NCBI GenBank assembly: GCA_041645535.1
Contig: JBAZPT010000001.1
Span: 310,001-374,000, forward strand
DNA: 64,000 nucleotides
Source of the DNA: JBAZPT01 sp041645535
GTDB lineage: Bacteria > Patescibacteriota > Minisyncoccia > Moranbacterales > UBA2206
Direction of reading: 5' to 3'
Positions 39,626 through 46,982 of the stretch are shown here, piece after piece; positions within the stretch are counted from its first letter, which is position 1; the number at the start of each line of letters is the position of its first letter. The position numbers and the translations under genes were made by a program. Under the pieces are notes generated by a model. It ran no database searches. It was not told the origin of the DNA and was given only the letters and a program-made list of their open reading frames with translations.

Positions 39626-39696
39626 GAGCCCACGGTCGGGATCGAACCCCAGTAGCAGAAACTTCGTTTCGCTACGGGGCAAGCCGACAACCACAG
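39626..39696 (-). pseudogene. tRNA 3'-half remnant split by a stem-loop element
   Basis: On the minus strand GTCGG and TTCGATCCCGAC form a perfect T arm followed by CGTGGGCTCA, an acceptor-like 3' end. Between the T-stem and T-loop lies a 37-base insert ending in CCCC/GGGG arms (39647-39679). No matching 5' half (GAGCCCA) is found, only the complete tRNA-Thr next door. It is a decayed tRNA, not a working gene. Confidence 0.55.
39647..39679. repeat. Stem-loop element, family B, inside the tRNA remnant
   Basis: CCCCAGTAGC and GCTACGGGG pair with one bulge, with an inner AGAAAC/GTTTC stem and a TTC loop. On the minus strand it is preceded by CTTG, as at 28726 and 39944. Confidence 0.75.
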
Positions 39697-39700
39697 CTTG

Positions 39701-39773
39701 AGCCATCTGCCGGGATTGAACCGGCGGCCTGCGCGTTACGAATGCGCCGCTCTACCAACTGAGCTAAGATGGC
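39701..39773 (-). tRNA. tRNA-Thr (CGU anticodon)
   Basis: Acceptor GCCATCT/AGATGGC, D arm GCTC-AGTTGGTA-GAGC, anticodon loop TTCGTAA (CGT), T arm GCCGG-TTCAATC-CCGGC. Discriminator T; CCA is not encoded. It reads codon ACG. The anticodon stem has one A-C mismatch next to the loop. Confidence 0.92.
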
Positions 39774-39792
39774 CTTGGTTTATTATTCTAAC

Positions 39793-40728
39793 TCAGCCGG
39801 CTAATTTTACAAGTTCATCCCATTTTTCATCCACTGTTTTTTGGATTTTTTCAATCACCGCCTTATTTTCCGGCCGGAAAAGATGTTTGAATCTCCCCTG
39901 CCCTTTCAAAAATTCTTCAATCGGTTTTCTTTCTTTAGGTAAGCTTGCCCCGTGATCCGCCGCGGATTTTACGGGGTAATTAATTACATAATTCCCATTT
40001 TCAATTTCATACAGCGGCCAAAAATTAGTTTCTACGGCCAGTTTTCCATAATGTACATACATTGACGAAGGATATTTCCACTCATTGGTGCACGGCTGAA
40101 GAACCAGAATAAACGCCGGTCCGCCGATTTCCATGGCTTTTTTCACTTTTTTCGCCAAATCTCCCGGATAAGCCGCGTTAGCTTGCGCCAGATATTTCAC
40201 GCCGTGCGCTGCCGCAATCCGCATAATATCTTTTCTTTCAATTTCATTGCCAATATCTTCTTTGGACGACGGCGTCGTCTGTGTTTCGGCGCCATAGGGA
40301 GAAGCGCTTGATCTCTGCCCGCCAGTGTTCATATACCCCTCATTGTCATAACAAACATACAGAAAATCATGCCCGCGCTCCAGCGCTCCTGACAGTGCTT
40401 GCAACCCAATGTCATATGTTCCCCCGTCGCCGCCAAAGGCAACTATCTTGGCCGGTTTTTTTATTTTTCCTTTTTTCAGAAGAACTCTTTGCGCGGTTTC
40501 AACTCCGGATGTCGTTGCTCCGGCATTTTCAAAAGCGCTGTGGATATAGGGAATTTTCCAGGCCGTGAAAGGATAGACGGTCGTCGTCACTTCCAGACAC
40601 CCAGTGGCATTGACCACCACAACAGGTTCCTTGATTGCATCCAGAACTGTGCGCACAATTACGGGAATTCCGCAGCCGGCGCAAGTTGAATGTCCAGAGG
40701 CTAATTTTTGAGTTAATTTTTTATTCAT
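39793..40728 (-). CDS. porB: Pyruvate:ferredoxin oxidoreductase, beta subunit
   Basis: Thiamine-diphosphate subunit that decarboxylates pyruvate. The 311-residue protein has C16-x2-C19 and C44 with C213 as likely [4Fe-4S] ligands, FGGDGGTYDIG at 98-108 with the following DNEGYMNTGGQRS as the TPP-magnesium motif. A family B stem-loop element is translated as YPVKSAADHGAS at 251-262, just before the C-terminal KPIEEFLKGQGRF motif of the family; it lengthens a loop. The gene is last in porG-porD-porA-porB and overlaps porA by eight bases. Confidence 0.95.
   Translation of the reverse strand: MNKKLTQKLASGHSTCAGCGIPVIVRTVLDAIKEPVVVVNATGCLEVTTTVYPFTAWKIPYIHSAFENAGATTSGVETAQRVLLKKGKIKKPAKIVAFGGDGGTYDIGLQALSGALERGHDFLYVCYDNEGYMNTGGQRSSASPYGAETQTTPSSKEDIGNEIERKDIMRIAAAHGVKYLAQANAAYPGDLAKKVKKAMEIGGPAFILVLQPCTNEWKYPSSMYVHYGKLAVETNFWPLYEIENGNYVINYPVKSAADHGASLPKERKPIEEFLKGQGRFKHLFRPENKAVIEKIQKTVDEKWDELVKLAG
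39948..39976. repeat. Stem-loop element, family B, in frame in porB
   Basis: CCCCGTGATCCGC pairs with GCGGATTTTACGGGG with small bulges. It encodes YPVKSAADHG on the minus strand, sharing YPVKSA with the iscS copy. Confidence 0.8.
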
Positions 40729-41920
40729 CTTTTATTCCAATATATTTAATTTCACTAGAAATATTACCGGAAATTAAATCATTAAATACGCTCTCAATAT
40801 CTTTTTGAAAAATATCCTTGCCGCCTAAGCCGTAAATGTATCCTGCAACCTGTAGCCCGCCTGCCTGACCGGTAGGCAGGCAACCTGTAGCATCATATAA
40901 AGAAGTAGCCATATCCGAATAAATCGGCGGATAAGTGCCGCCGGACATCGCGCGGTCAAGGACCGCGATGGCTTTCGCGTTTTTCAAAACTTCTTTAATT
41001 TCTGCACGCGGAAACGGACGGAATAATTTTATTTTCAAAAGTCCGACTTTTTTCCCTTCCTTTCTCATTTTGTCCACCACATCTTTCGCTGTTCCGGCGG
41101 CCGACCCGGCCACCACAAAAATTTGCTCCGCGTCATCAGTAAAATATTTTTCAACTGTATCGTATGATCTTCCGGAAATTTTCGCGTATTCGTCCACCGC
41201 TGTTTTGTAATTCGCGAGCGCGCTTTGCATTCTTTTTTCCTGATCGACTTTAAATTCAAAATATGAGTTTTGCAGCGCCAGCACTCCGTAAGTAACCGGA
41301 TTGTCAATATCTAAAAGACTGTTTTCCGGCGTATATTCTCCGGCATATTTTTTTACTGTTTCGTCTGGCAAAGTTTCCAGATTTTCCACGCTGTGGGAAG
41401 TAATGAAACCGTCCATAATCACCATCACCGGCACTTTTGAGGCCTCCGCCGTTTTAAGCCCGATAATAGTATTGTCATAAACTTCCTGCCCGTTCTCGCA
41501 AAAAATCTGCACCCAGCCGGTATCGCGCGCGCCCATCACATCGCTGTGGTCGCCATGGATGTTGAGCGGAGCTGAAAGCGCCCGAGCCGAAACCAACATT
41601 AAAATTGGCAGTTGCATTCCACTGGCGATATAGAGCATTTCATTCATCAACGCCAGTCCTTGTGAGCTCGTAGCCGTCACTGTGCGCGCTCCAGCCGCTT
41701 CAGAACCGATACAGGCGCTCATCGCGCTATGTTCGGACTCGACTGTGATAATTTCCGTATCCACCAGCCTTTTAGCCTGCATTTTGGCAAAAGCCGCGAT
41801 AATCGGCGTTTGCGGAGTAATCGGATAAACCGGCATGACATCCGGATTAATTTGCCGCAAGGCCTCGGCCGCCGCCGCGCCGCCGGTAAGGGCTTTTCGT
41901 TTTTTGTTATTGTTTATCAT
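40721..41920 (-). CDS. porA: Pyruvate:ferredoxin oxidoreductase, alpha subunit
   Basis: Carries domains I and II of the enzyme. From MINNNKKRKALTGGAAAAEAL the conserved blocks are PVYPITPQTPI, VESEHSAMSACIGSEAAGART, ATSSQGLALMNEMLYIA, and NIHGDHSDVMGARDTGWVQ. Near the C-terminus LDRAMSGG is followed by a palindromic insert read as CLPTGQAGGLQVAG before the family motif GYIYGLGGKDI. The frame is open to 41986, but upstream residues overlap porD and are not conserved. The Met at 41920 overlaps the porD stop as ATGA-type coupling. Confidence 0.95.
   Translation of the reverse strand: MINNNKKRKALTGGAAAAEALRQINPDVMPVYPITPQTPIIAAFAKMQAKRLVDTEIITVESEHSAMSACIGSEAAGARTVTATSSQGLALMNEMLYIASGMQLPILMLVSARALSAPLNIHGDHSDVMGARDTGWVQIFCENGQEVYDNTIIGLKTAEASKVPVMVIMDGFITSHSVENLETLPDETVKKYAGEYTPENSLLDIDNPVTYGVLALQNSYFEFKVDQEKRMQSALANYKTAVDEYAKISGRSYDTVEKYFTDDAEQIFVVAGSAAGTAKDVVDKMRKEGKKVGLLKIKLFRPFPRAEIKEVLKNAKAIAVLDRAMSGGTYPPIYSDMATSLYDATGCLPTGQAGGLQVAGYIYGLGGKDIFQKDIESVFNDLISGNISSEIKYIGIKDE
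40845..40891. repeat. CLPTGQAG-type palindrome with 12-base flanking direct repeats in porA
   Basis: GCCTGCCT (40859-40866) and AGGCAGGC (40874-40881) are inverted around GACCGGT. GCAACCTGTAGC occurs at 40845-40856 and again at 40880-40891, flanking it. The palindrome resembles the one at 2057-2081. Confidence 0.75.
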
Positions 41921-42159
41921 ATTTTTTTCATGATTATCGCTTTCGCCGGACAAACTTCGGCACACACGCCGCAACCCTTGCACCAATTATCGTCAACTTC
42001 GGCTTTTTTATTTTTATCCAGCTCAATACACGCTTCCGGACAGAACTTAACACATGTGCCGCAGCCGATGCACTTTTTTTCGTCCACTTCCGGCTTCATA
42101 TATTTCCAGGAACCGGTCTGCGGCGCCTTCTTTATGTCGTGTTTAATTGTATTCTCCAT
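41917..42159 (-). CDS. porD: Pyruvate:ferredoxin oxidoreductase, delta subunit (2[4Fe-4S] ferredoxin)
   Basis: The 80-residue electron-transfer subunit has two classic clusters, CIGCGTCVKFCPEAC and CKGCGVCAEVCPAKAI. An N-terminal segment (GSWKYMKPEVDEKK) is typical for PorD rather than free ferredoxin. It passes electrons from pyruvate oxidation to ferredoxin. It sits between porG and porA in the operon and overlaps porA by four bases. Confidence 0.95.
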   Translation of the reverse strand: MENTIKHDIKKAPQTGSWKYMKPEVDEKKCIGCGTCVKFCPEACIELDKNKKAEVDDNWCKGCGVCAEVCPAKAIIMKKI

Positions 42160-42176
42160 TAAATTATTCTAAACTT

Positions 42177-42743
42177 TTATACCGTATCGTATGCTTTTTC
42201 AATGGCTTTTATATTTTTTTCCGTCATCTCTTCCCCGATTTTGGCTGTAAATATTTTTTTAAACTCTTCGATTACCGACTCCAGCTTGGCAATTTCGGAA
42301 ACTTTAATCAGTTTTCCCAAAATTACCGTATTAGGCCGCGGCTGGCCGATAATTTCCACAGAGATTCCATTGGCATCAATCGGATAAATTTTGCCCTCAA
42401 AGCTTTCGCCCCGCTTGGATAATTTTTCTCTGATTTCCTCAGCTGTCTTTGTGGAATTTATGATTAAAAATTCATTTTTATCCAGATTATCCGTAACGAT
42501 TTGCGAATCTAAAAGGGTTTCATCCAAAACGACAACAATATCAGGATCGATTATCGGCTCGTGCGTCCTGATCTCGGAAGGCGAAATCCGCACATAGGCC
42601 TTGGTCGGCGCGCCGCTCCGTTCCGGCCCGTAATTGGGAAAAGCCTGGACGAATTTTCCTTCGCTCACGGCCGCCTGGGCTATAATCTCCGCTGCCGCTT
42701 TGGCGCCCTGTCCGCCCCGGCCATAAAAAATAATCTCAATCAT
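42177..42743 (-). CDS. porG: Pyruvate:ferredoxin oxidoreductase, gamma subunit
   Basis: The 188-residue subunit begins MIEIIFYGRGGQGAKAAAEIIAQAA, the family signature, with FPNYGPERSGAPTKAYVRIS following. The open frame continues to 42779, but the extra 12 residues (RISNRVKYHKD) partly overlap the arm of an inverted repeat element and are not conserved; 42743 is the likely start. It is the first gene of the four-subunit operon, so the element at 42760-42863 lies in its promoter or leader region. Confidence 0.94.
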   Translation of the reverse strand: MIEIIFYGRGGQGAKAAAEIIAQAAVSEGKFVQAFPNYGPERSGAPTKAYVRISPSEIRTHEPIIDPDIVVVLDETLLDSQIVTDNLDKNEFLIINSTKTAEEIREKLSKRGESFEGKIYPIDANGISVEIIGQPRPNTVILGKLIKVSEIAKLESVIEEFKKIFTAKIGEEMTEKNIKAIEKAYDTV

Positions 42744-42759
42744 ATCTTTGTGATACTTC

Positions 42760-42863
42760 ACCCTGTTAGAAATTCTCATTATTTACACAGCGCAATAACA
42801 AAAATATAAGATAAGTTAGTCGAACACCGCTCTCCTTAATTTAAACAAAATTCTAACGGGGTT
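42760..42863. repeat. Long-loop inverted repeat upstream of porG
   Basis: CCCTGTTAGAAATT (42761-42774) and AATTCTAACGGGG (42849-42861) pair with one bulge and one G:T, enclosing about 75 bases. It belongs with the elements at 1701 and 10013 by length, outer CCNGTTA motif and variable inner arm. Confidence 0.65.
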
Positions 42864-42880
42864 CATTTCTATATTATACC

Positions 42881-42922
42881 ACAAAACAAAACAGGCGGGT
42901 AATCAACCCGCCTGTTTGTTTT
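42881..42922 (-). terminator. Terminator after the DsbA-like gene
   Basis: AAACAGGCGGGT and ACCCGCCTGTTT form a 12-base stem with a 4-base loop, just after the 42926 stop, with T-rich sequence on both sides. Confidence 0.9.
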
Positions 42923-42925
42923 TTA

Positions 42926-43972
42926 CTATTTCTTCAACTCCTCCTCTATCGCCGCCTTTAGGTCATCGGCGCTCACGACGCCGTTTTTAAACTGGCTGTT
43001 TATAAAGACTGCCGGTGTCCCCGAAATTCCGAAGTTATTGGCCTCATTTTTATCAGATTCAATCTTTTCCTCATACTTTTTATCATCCAGGCATTTGCCG
43101 AATTGCGCCGCATTCAGCTTCAGATCCTTGGCATAATCTTTGAACTTTTGCGTTCCGGTCGAGTTGCTCCACTCTGATTGGGCAGCATAAAGCTTGTCGG
43201 CATATTCCCAAAACTTGTCTTGCTCCTGGGCGCACGCACTAGAAAGCGCCGCATTTTCAGCTTGAGCGTGGAATGAAAGCGGCAAATGTTTATACACTAA
43301 TACCTGTTCAGGATATTGTTTCATTGTATCGCGCACTGTTTTCCAAAACATTTTGCAATATGGGCATTGAAAATCGGAAAATAAATAGACTTTTACTTTA
43401 GCGTCGCTCTTGCCTAAAACCGCGTCGTCCTCTTTCAATTCCGGCAAATCAAGATACTTGCCAGGCGTCAATCCTAGTTCCTGGGTTTTCAGGGAAAATA
43501 AATTATCTTTTTTATCGAATAAAATTTGCGCCTGTCCATAAAAGTTTGTGCGGGCTATTGAATCTGAAAAGATGAAAGCAGGCAATGTCTTGATGGCAAA
43601 CTGTTCCTTAAGCGCGTTGCCTTCGGTGGAAGCATAATCAACTTTTTGCGCGCTGATAGTCGGCACCATCCGGCGGAGCCACACCAAAGCTTCCGACGGA
43701 TCGCATTTTTCGCAAGTTTCGTCAGACACAACTTTTACATTGACAATCGGCTCGTCAAAAGCCACCCAGGTTTTTCCGCCCGCTTCAAAAAGCTCACCTT
43801 TTTGCAGGTTCTTTTCGGAAAAACCATTGCCCTTCACCAGCTGCGCCACATCCACAAAAAGGCTGCCCACGAAAAGCCCGGACAAAATTATCACCGCTGA
43901 AATGAGATTTTTTATTTTTTTGCTGTTCGTATCCTTAACTTCTGCGTTTTCTATTTTTTTGTCTTCAGCCAT
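42926..43972 (-). CDS. Membrane-anchored two-domain thioredoxin-fold protein (DsbA-like)
   Basis: The 348-residue protein has an N-terminal membrane helix (about 24-42), a first thioredoxin-like region with CEKC (about residues 86-89), and a C-terminal DsbA-type domain with CPYC and cis-Pro segment GISGTPAVFIN. It is likely outside the membrane and oxidises or isomerises disulfides in exported proteins. The first domain and its CEKC may relay electrons; VKG-type redox partners such as VKOR are not in the window. A strong terminator follows. Confidence 0.85.
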   Translation of the reverse strand: MAEDKKIENAEVKDTNSKKIKNLISAVIILSGLFVGSLFVDVAQLVKGNGFSEKNLQKGELFEAGGKTWVAFDEPIVNVKVVSDETCEKCDPSEALVWLRRMVPTISAQKVDYASTEGNALKEQFAIKTLPAFIFSDSIARTNFYGQAQILFDKKDNLFSLKTQELGLTPGKYLDLPELKEDDAVLGKSDAKVKVYLFSDFQCPYCKMFWKTVRDTMKQYPEQVLVYKHLPLSFHAQAENAALSSACAQEQDKFWEYADKLYAAQSEWSNSTGTQKFKDYAKDLKLNAAQFGKCLDDKKYEEKIESDKNEANNFGISGTPAVFINSQFKNGVVSADDLKAAIEEELKK

Positions 43973-44011
43973 ATGTTTAAATTAATGAATGGTTAAATTA
44001 ATAAAATATTT

Positions 44012-44332
44012 TTATTGGTTAGCACTTTCACTGCTGGAATTTTCCGGAACAGCCGGCTGACTTTCTATTGCTGAACTTTGCTTCTTGATTAAATCTTTTT
44101 CCAATTGGCTGATGCTATAGCGGTCTGCTTCAATTTTGATCTGGTAGTCATTATAGCCCATAGTAATTCTTTTCACCGCTTCGGTTTTCACCGCGATGCC
44201 GATGAGAATTCCCAAAACAAAAATCAGCGCGATCTCAATAAAAAAATCCACCTTGCCCTTTGTGTCTTCCGGAATATGTTCCGCAATCGGCGCCAGAAGT
44301 TTTAAATTATCATCTTTTGTTGGCTCGTTCAT
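44012..44332 (-). CDS. Small single-helix membrane protein
   Basis: The 106-residue protein has a polar N-terminus, one helix (IEIALIFVLGILIGIAV, about 32-48), then a short coiled region (DYQIKIEADRYSISQLEKDLI) and a Ser/Glu-rich tail. It resembles small Patescibacteria membrane families of unknown function. It lies 39 bases upstream of the DsbA-like gene on the same strand and may be co-transcribed. I do not recognise it. Confidence 0.5.
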   Translation of the reverse strand: MNEPTKDDNLKLLAPIAEHIPEDTKGKVDFFIEIALIFVLGILIGIAVKTEAVKRITMGYNDYQIKIEADRYSISQLEKDLIKKQSSAIESQPAVPENSSSESANQ

Positions 44333-44368
44333 ATTTGAATTTTACCACTTTCTCGTTTTGCCAGCAAC

Positions 44369-44397
44369 TTGACAGAATATTCATTTGGGTGTATAAT
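44369..44397 (+). promoter_or_regulatory. Consensus promoter of the 57-residue protein gene
   Basis: TTGACA (44369-44374), a 17-base spacer and TATAAT (44392-44397): an exact sigma70 consensus. Confidence 0.88.
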
Positions 44398-44455
44398 AAA
44401 AGATCGGAAAAGGGATGGCTGTTTAAAAAATAAACTTAACGAGGAGGTAGTAGCC

Positions 44456-44629
44456 ATGGCCATTAAAGATGAGCAGCTGTTAATTTCGTGCGAGGACGGA
44501 GTGACAAGTATTAGGGTTGCCATCACTTCTGATGGAGAATGCGATCTGAATGTGCTTGTAAACAGACAGTATTCAGACAAACTCCATCTAACGAAGGAAC
44601 AGAGGGAGGAGCTCAAGGCGTTCATCTAA
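44456..44629 (+). CDS. 57-residue protein in an autonomous expression cassette
   Basis: Begins MAIKDEQLLISCEDGVTSIRV and ends KEQREELKAFI, with two short beta-like stretches and a helical tail. There is no membrane helix and I do not recognise a family. The gene has an exact consensus promoter (44369), GAGGAGG at 44441-44447 eight bases before the ATG, and its own terminator (44654-44690). It stands alone on the plus strand among minus-strand genes. The combination predicts high constant expression. An open frame extends upstream to 44369 but passes through the promoter, so 44456 is the start. Confidence 0.75.
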   Translation: MAIKDEQLLISCEDGVTSIRVAITSDGECDLNVLVNRQYSDKLHLTKEQREELKAFI

Positions 44630-44653
44630 AGAAGTGATGCATTCATCCGTCAT

Positions 44654-44690
44654 GCCCGTTCAAGAAGAAAAATCTTGCGGGCTTTTTTTT
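44654..44690 (+). terminator. Terminator of the 57-residue protein gene
   Basis: GCCCGTTCAAGA and TCTTGCGGGC form the stem, followed by eight T residues. Confidence 0.9.
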
Positions 44691-44756
44691 ATTTTATATT
44701 TTCTATTGTTCCACTTTTCAACGACCGTTGAAATTTGGTATAACTAAAAAATAAGA

Positions 44757-44825
44757 CTATTCTTTGCGTAGTGCTTCCATAGGAGTAAGCCTGGATGCTT
44801 TGCGCGCCGGCCCGCCTGCATCGCT
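44757..44825 (-). pseudogene. 3'-end remnant of a MacB-like permease
   Basis: Encodes DAGGPARKASRLTPMEALRKE and a stop, similar to the last residues of the intact permease that starts right after it (LSPMEALRKE), but diverged in DNA. The 29 bases at 44797-44825 are identical to those in the second remnant at 46918-46946. Confidence 0.7.
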
Positions 44826-44865
44826 GTGCGAAAAATTTCTGCTTGCATGTTTAAAACACGATTTC

Positions 44866-46122
44866 TTATTCTTTCCTAAGGGCTTCCATAGGTGAAAGAC
44901 GCGAAGCACTACGGGCAGGATAATAGCCAAAAATTATTCCCACTGCCACGGAAAAACCGGTGGCGATAAGAACCGATTGCAAGGTGACTGAAAGGTTTAA
45001 GCCAAATCCTAATCTGGCGAAAATCAAAGCCAATAAAGATAAACATAAATATCCCAAAATAATCCCGACAATCCCTCCGGCAAAAGTCACGAAAATCGCC
45101 TCCCATAAAAATTGCTTTAAAATATCTTTAGCCTTGGCTCCCACCGCTTTGCGCAAACCGATTTCAAAAGTCCGCTCGACGACCGCCACATACATCACAT
45201 TCATAATCCCCACTCCCCCAACAATCAGCGAAATCGAAGTCAGCGCCAAAAGCAAAATATTAATCGTGTTAAAAACCGTGCCGATAATATCCTGCACTTC
45301 CTTCATAGAAGTCACGGAAAAATCATCCTTGTCTGGATCAGTAATATTATGCTGGCGGCGCATGGTATCCGTAATGTCCGCCCCGGTCACGTCTAAGAGA
45401 TTAACATCGCTAACTTTTATGATAACATTGCGCAAATAATCGATGCCCAGAATTTTTTTCCCGAGCGTTCTGACTGGCAGATAAATCAACTCATCATAAT
45501 TCATGACGCCGAATGTCCCGCGTTTTTCCAGGACGCCGACAACTTTGTAATTTTTATTGCTGATTTTTATCTCTTTTCCAACCGCTCCGCCGTCCCCAAA
45601 AAAAGTTTGCTTGATGTCAGGTCCGATAACCGCCACTTGGGCCAGACTGCGATCTTCAGCCTCCGTGAAAAAATTTCCTTCCGCCACTTTGACGCCGGGA
45701 TCCGTTTGCAAGACGTCGGCACTGGTGCCAAAAAGTAAAGCGCGCTTTTTCACGCTTTGGTAAGTGACAATTTCCTGCGTATAATTAGCCGTGTACAAAG
45801 CTTCCACATTAGGCAGTTTCGCGATTGCATCCGCGTCTTCTTGTTTCAGGGTCGTAATCTGGATACCCATCGCCTGGCCGATGGCATTTTGCGAGGAAGT
45901 CTTACCAGTCGCCGGAACTTTGACTTCAACTTGAATCACATCATTGCCAAAAGTCCCGATCAGATCGAGAATAAAACTTTTGACCCCTTGGCCGCTGGAC
46001 ATAATGACAATTACCGAGGTAATCCCAATTACGATTCCAAACAGCGTCAAAATCGTCCGACCAACATTAGAACGGAGATTTTTGAGAGCTAATTTGATTG
46101 AGAGAATGAGTTCGTGAAACAT
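44866..46122 (-). CDS. MacB-like ABC transporter permease 2
   Basis: The 418-residue protein has the MacB plan: an N-terminal helix (NLRSNVGRTILTLFGIVIGI), a large extracytoplasmic domain (about 45-285) and three C-terminal helices, closing with PARSASRLSPMEALRKE. There is no fused ATPase; the ATPase is the separate gene at 51607-52422. It is 36% or so alike by eye to permease 1 (46983-48224), a rough impression only. The two may form a heterodimer exporting peptides, lipoproteins or drugs. A plus-strand lipoprotein gene lies between them. Confidence 0.85.
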   Translation of the reverse strand: MFHELILSIKLALKNLRSNVGRTILTLFGIVIGITSVIVIMSSGQGVKSFILDLIGTFGNDVIQVEVKVPATGKTSSQNAIGQAMGIQITTLKQEDADAIAKLPNVEALYTANYTQEIVTYQSVKKRALLFGTSADVLQTDPGVKVAEGNFFTEAEDRSLAQVAVIGPDIKQTFFGDGGAVGKEIKISNKNYKVVGVLEKRGTFGVMNYDELIYLPVRTLGKKILGIDYLRNVIIKVSDVNLLDVTGADITDTMRRQHNITDPDKDDFSVTSMKEVQDIIGTVFNTINILLLALTSISLIVGGVGIMNVMYVAVVERTFEIGLRKAVGAKAKDILKQFLWEAIFVTFAGGIVGIILGYLCLSLLALIFARLGFGLNLSVTLQSVLIATGFSVAVGIIFGYYPARSASRLSPMEALRKE

Positions 46123-46151
46123 TTGACTTGGTTTAATATTTATGCTAGTAT
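46123..46151 (+). promoter_or_regulatory. Promoter of the small lipoprotein gene
   Basis: TTGACT (46123-46128), a 17-base spacer and TAGTAT (46146-46151). Confidence 0.65.
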
Positions 46152-46197
46152 ATCTTGAAATCTGTTGATTTCAAATTTTAGTTCCTTGGAGGTAAAA

Positions 46198-46602
46198 ATG
46201 AAAAAATATCTTGTTTTTTATTTACTGGTTTTATGTATTTTTGTATCTGGATGCTCCAAAAACGAGTTGAGCTGCAAGAATACAACCGGCGAGATAACAA
46301 TGACGGTAAAAAATATCCAGCTATTCAGCACAATTACAGATCTCAAAAACATCGATGTGCGTGATTTTAATGGATATAAGATCGAGTTCGGAGAAAGGCT
46401 TCCCGGTATGGACTTTTTTTACTGCAATGGCAATAAAATCAGCGAGATCTATGTCGGCCATGATAAGATCGGGGCTCCACTATTACTATACGCTCTTGCA
46501 CATCCGGATAAAAAATACGAAATCTCATTCACCGAACTGACTTCGCCTGATGGAAAAAGATATTTCCTCGCTAGCAGAATCAGCATTAGAGATATTAAAT
46601 AA
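46198..46602 (+). CDS. Small lipoprotein of unknown function
   Basis: Starts at 46198 behind TTGGAGG, with MKKYLVFYLLVLCIFVSGC, a signal peptide and lipobox (VSGC) giving a lipidated Cys near residue 19. The mature ~115 residues look beta-rich (ITMTVKNIQLFSTITDLKN, KYEISFTELTSPDGK). I do not recognise the family. Its own promoter and strong ribosome site resemble the small cassettes at 44456, 52511 and 59600, although it is longer. It lies on the opposite strand between the two permeases, so it may be unrelated cargo. Confidence 0.7.
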   Translation: MKKYLVFYLLVLCIFVSGCSKNELSCKNTTGEITMTVKNIQLFSTITDLKNIDVRDFNGYKIEFGERLPGMDFFYCNGNKISEIYVGHDKIGAPLLLYALAHPDKKYEISFTELTSPDGKRYFLASRISIRDIK

Positions 46603-46837
46603 CTCGATGCCATGGCGTGTCCTGGAAAATTCCATTAAATTTTGTGGATATTCCGGGATGCGCTGTTTTTTTATTTTCAAAATCCAATCCGATTAATCGA
46701 GCATGTGAAATATTCTATTCAAATTCAAGCGAGAGAGCGTTTAAAAAATTTTAGGTCCGCCTCGGGGCAACCAAAAATTTTAGCTCGCAAGCGCGGAATT
46801 TGTTAGGATATTTCGCCTGCTCGACAGTTTTCTTTCT

Positions 46838-46867
46838 CCACTTTCTTTTGCTGCCAAAAGAAAGTGG
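46838..46867. repeat. Perfect 13-base stem-loop
   Basis: CCACTTTCTTTTG (46838-46850), loop CTGC, CAAAAGAAAGTGG (46855-46867). No T-run suits a terminator on the plus strand. Stem-loops of this wording occur in many bacteria as dispersed repeats. Confidence 0.75.
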
Positions 46868-46877
46868 AAATAAATAA

Positions 46878-46946
46878 TTATTCATATCTTAACGCTTCCA
46901 TCGGACTTACCCGCGCCGCTTTGCGCGCCGGCCCGCCTGCATCGCT
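46878..46946 (-). pseudogene. 3'-end remnant of a second MacB-like permease
   Basis: Encodes DAGGPARKAARVSPMEALRYE and a stop, like the tail of the intact permease 1 (VSPMEALRYE). It shares an identical 29-base segment (46918-46946) with the remnant at 44797-44825, exactly where similarity to the permease tail stops. Confidence 0.7.
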
Positions 46947-46982
46947 AGGCAATATAATTGTTTTCATTTTATTATTTTATCT

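Larger units (their letters stand above)
46603..46982. other. Intergenic stretch with hairpins and a permease remnant
   Basis: No credible gene of its own. It holds an imperfect hairpin near 46620-46660 (TCCTGGAAAAT.../...ATATTCCGGGA) that could end the lipoprotein transcript, a perfect 13-base stem-loop at 46838-46867, and the permease remnant at 46878-46946. Confidence 0.6.

Noticed and set aside
39626..39706. Intact third tRNA, or an N-terminal extension of the small protein at 39437
   Set aside because: No 5' half can pair with the acceptor-like 3' end, and the frame through this region reads the tRNA remnant and the repeat, so neither is credible.
41921..41986. Longer N-terminus for PorA
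   Set aside because: The added 22 residues overlap the porD coding region in another frame and have no family similarity.
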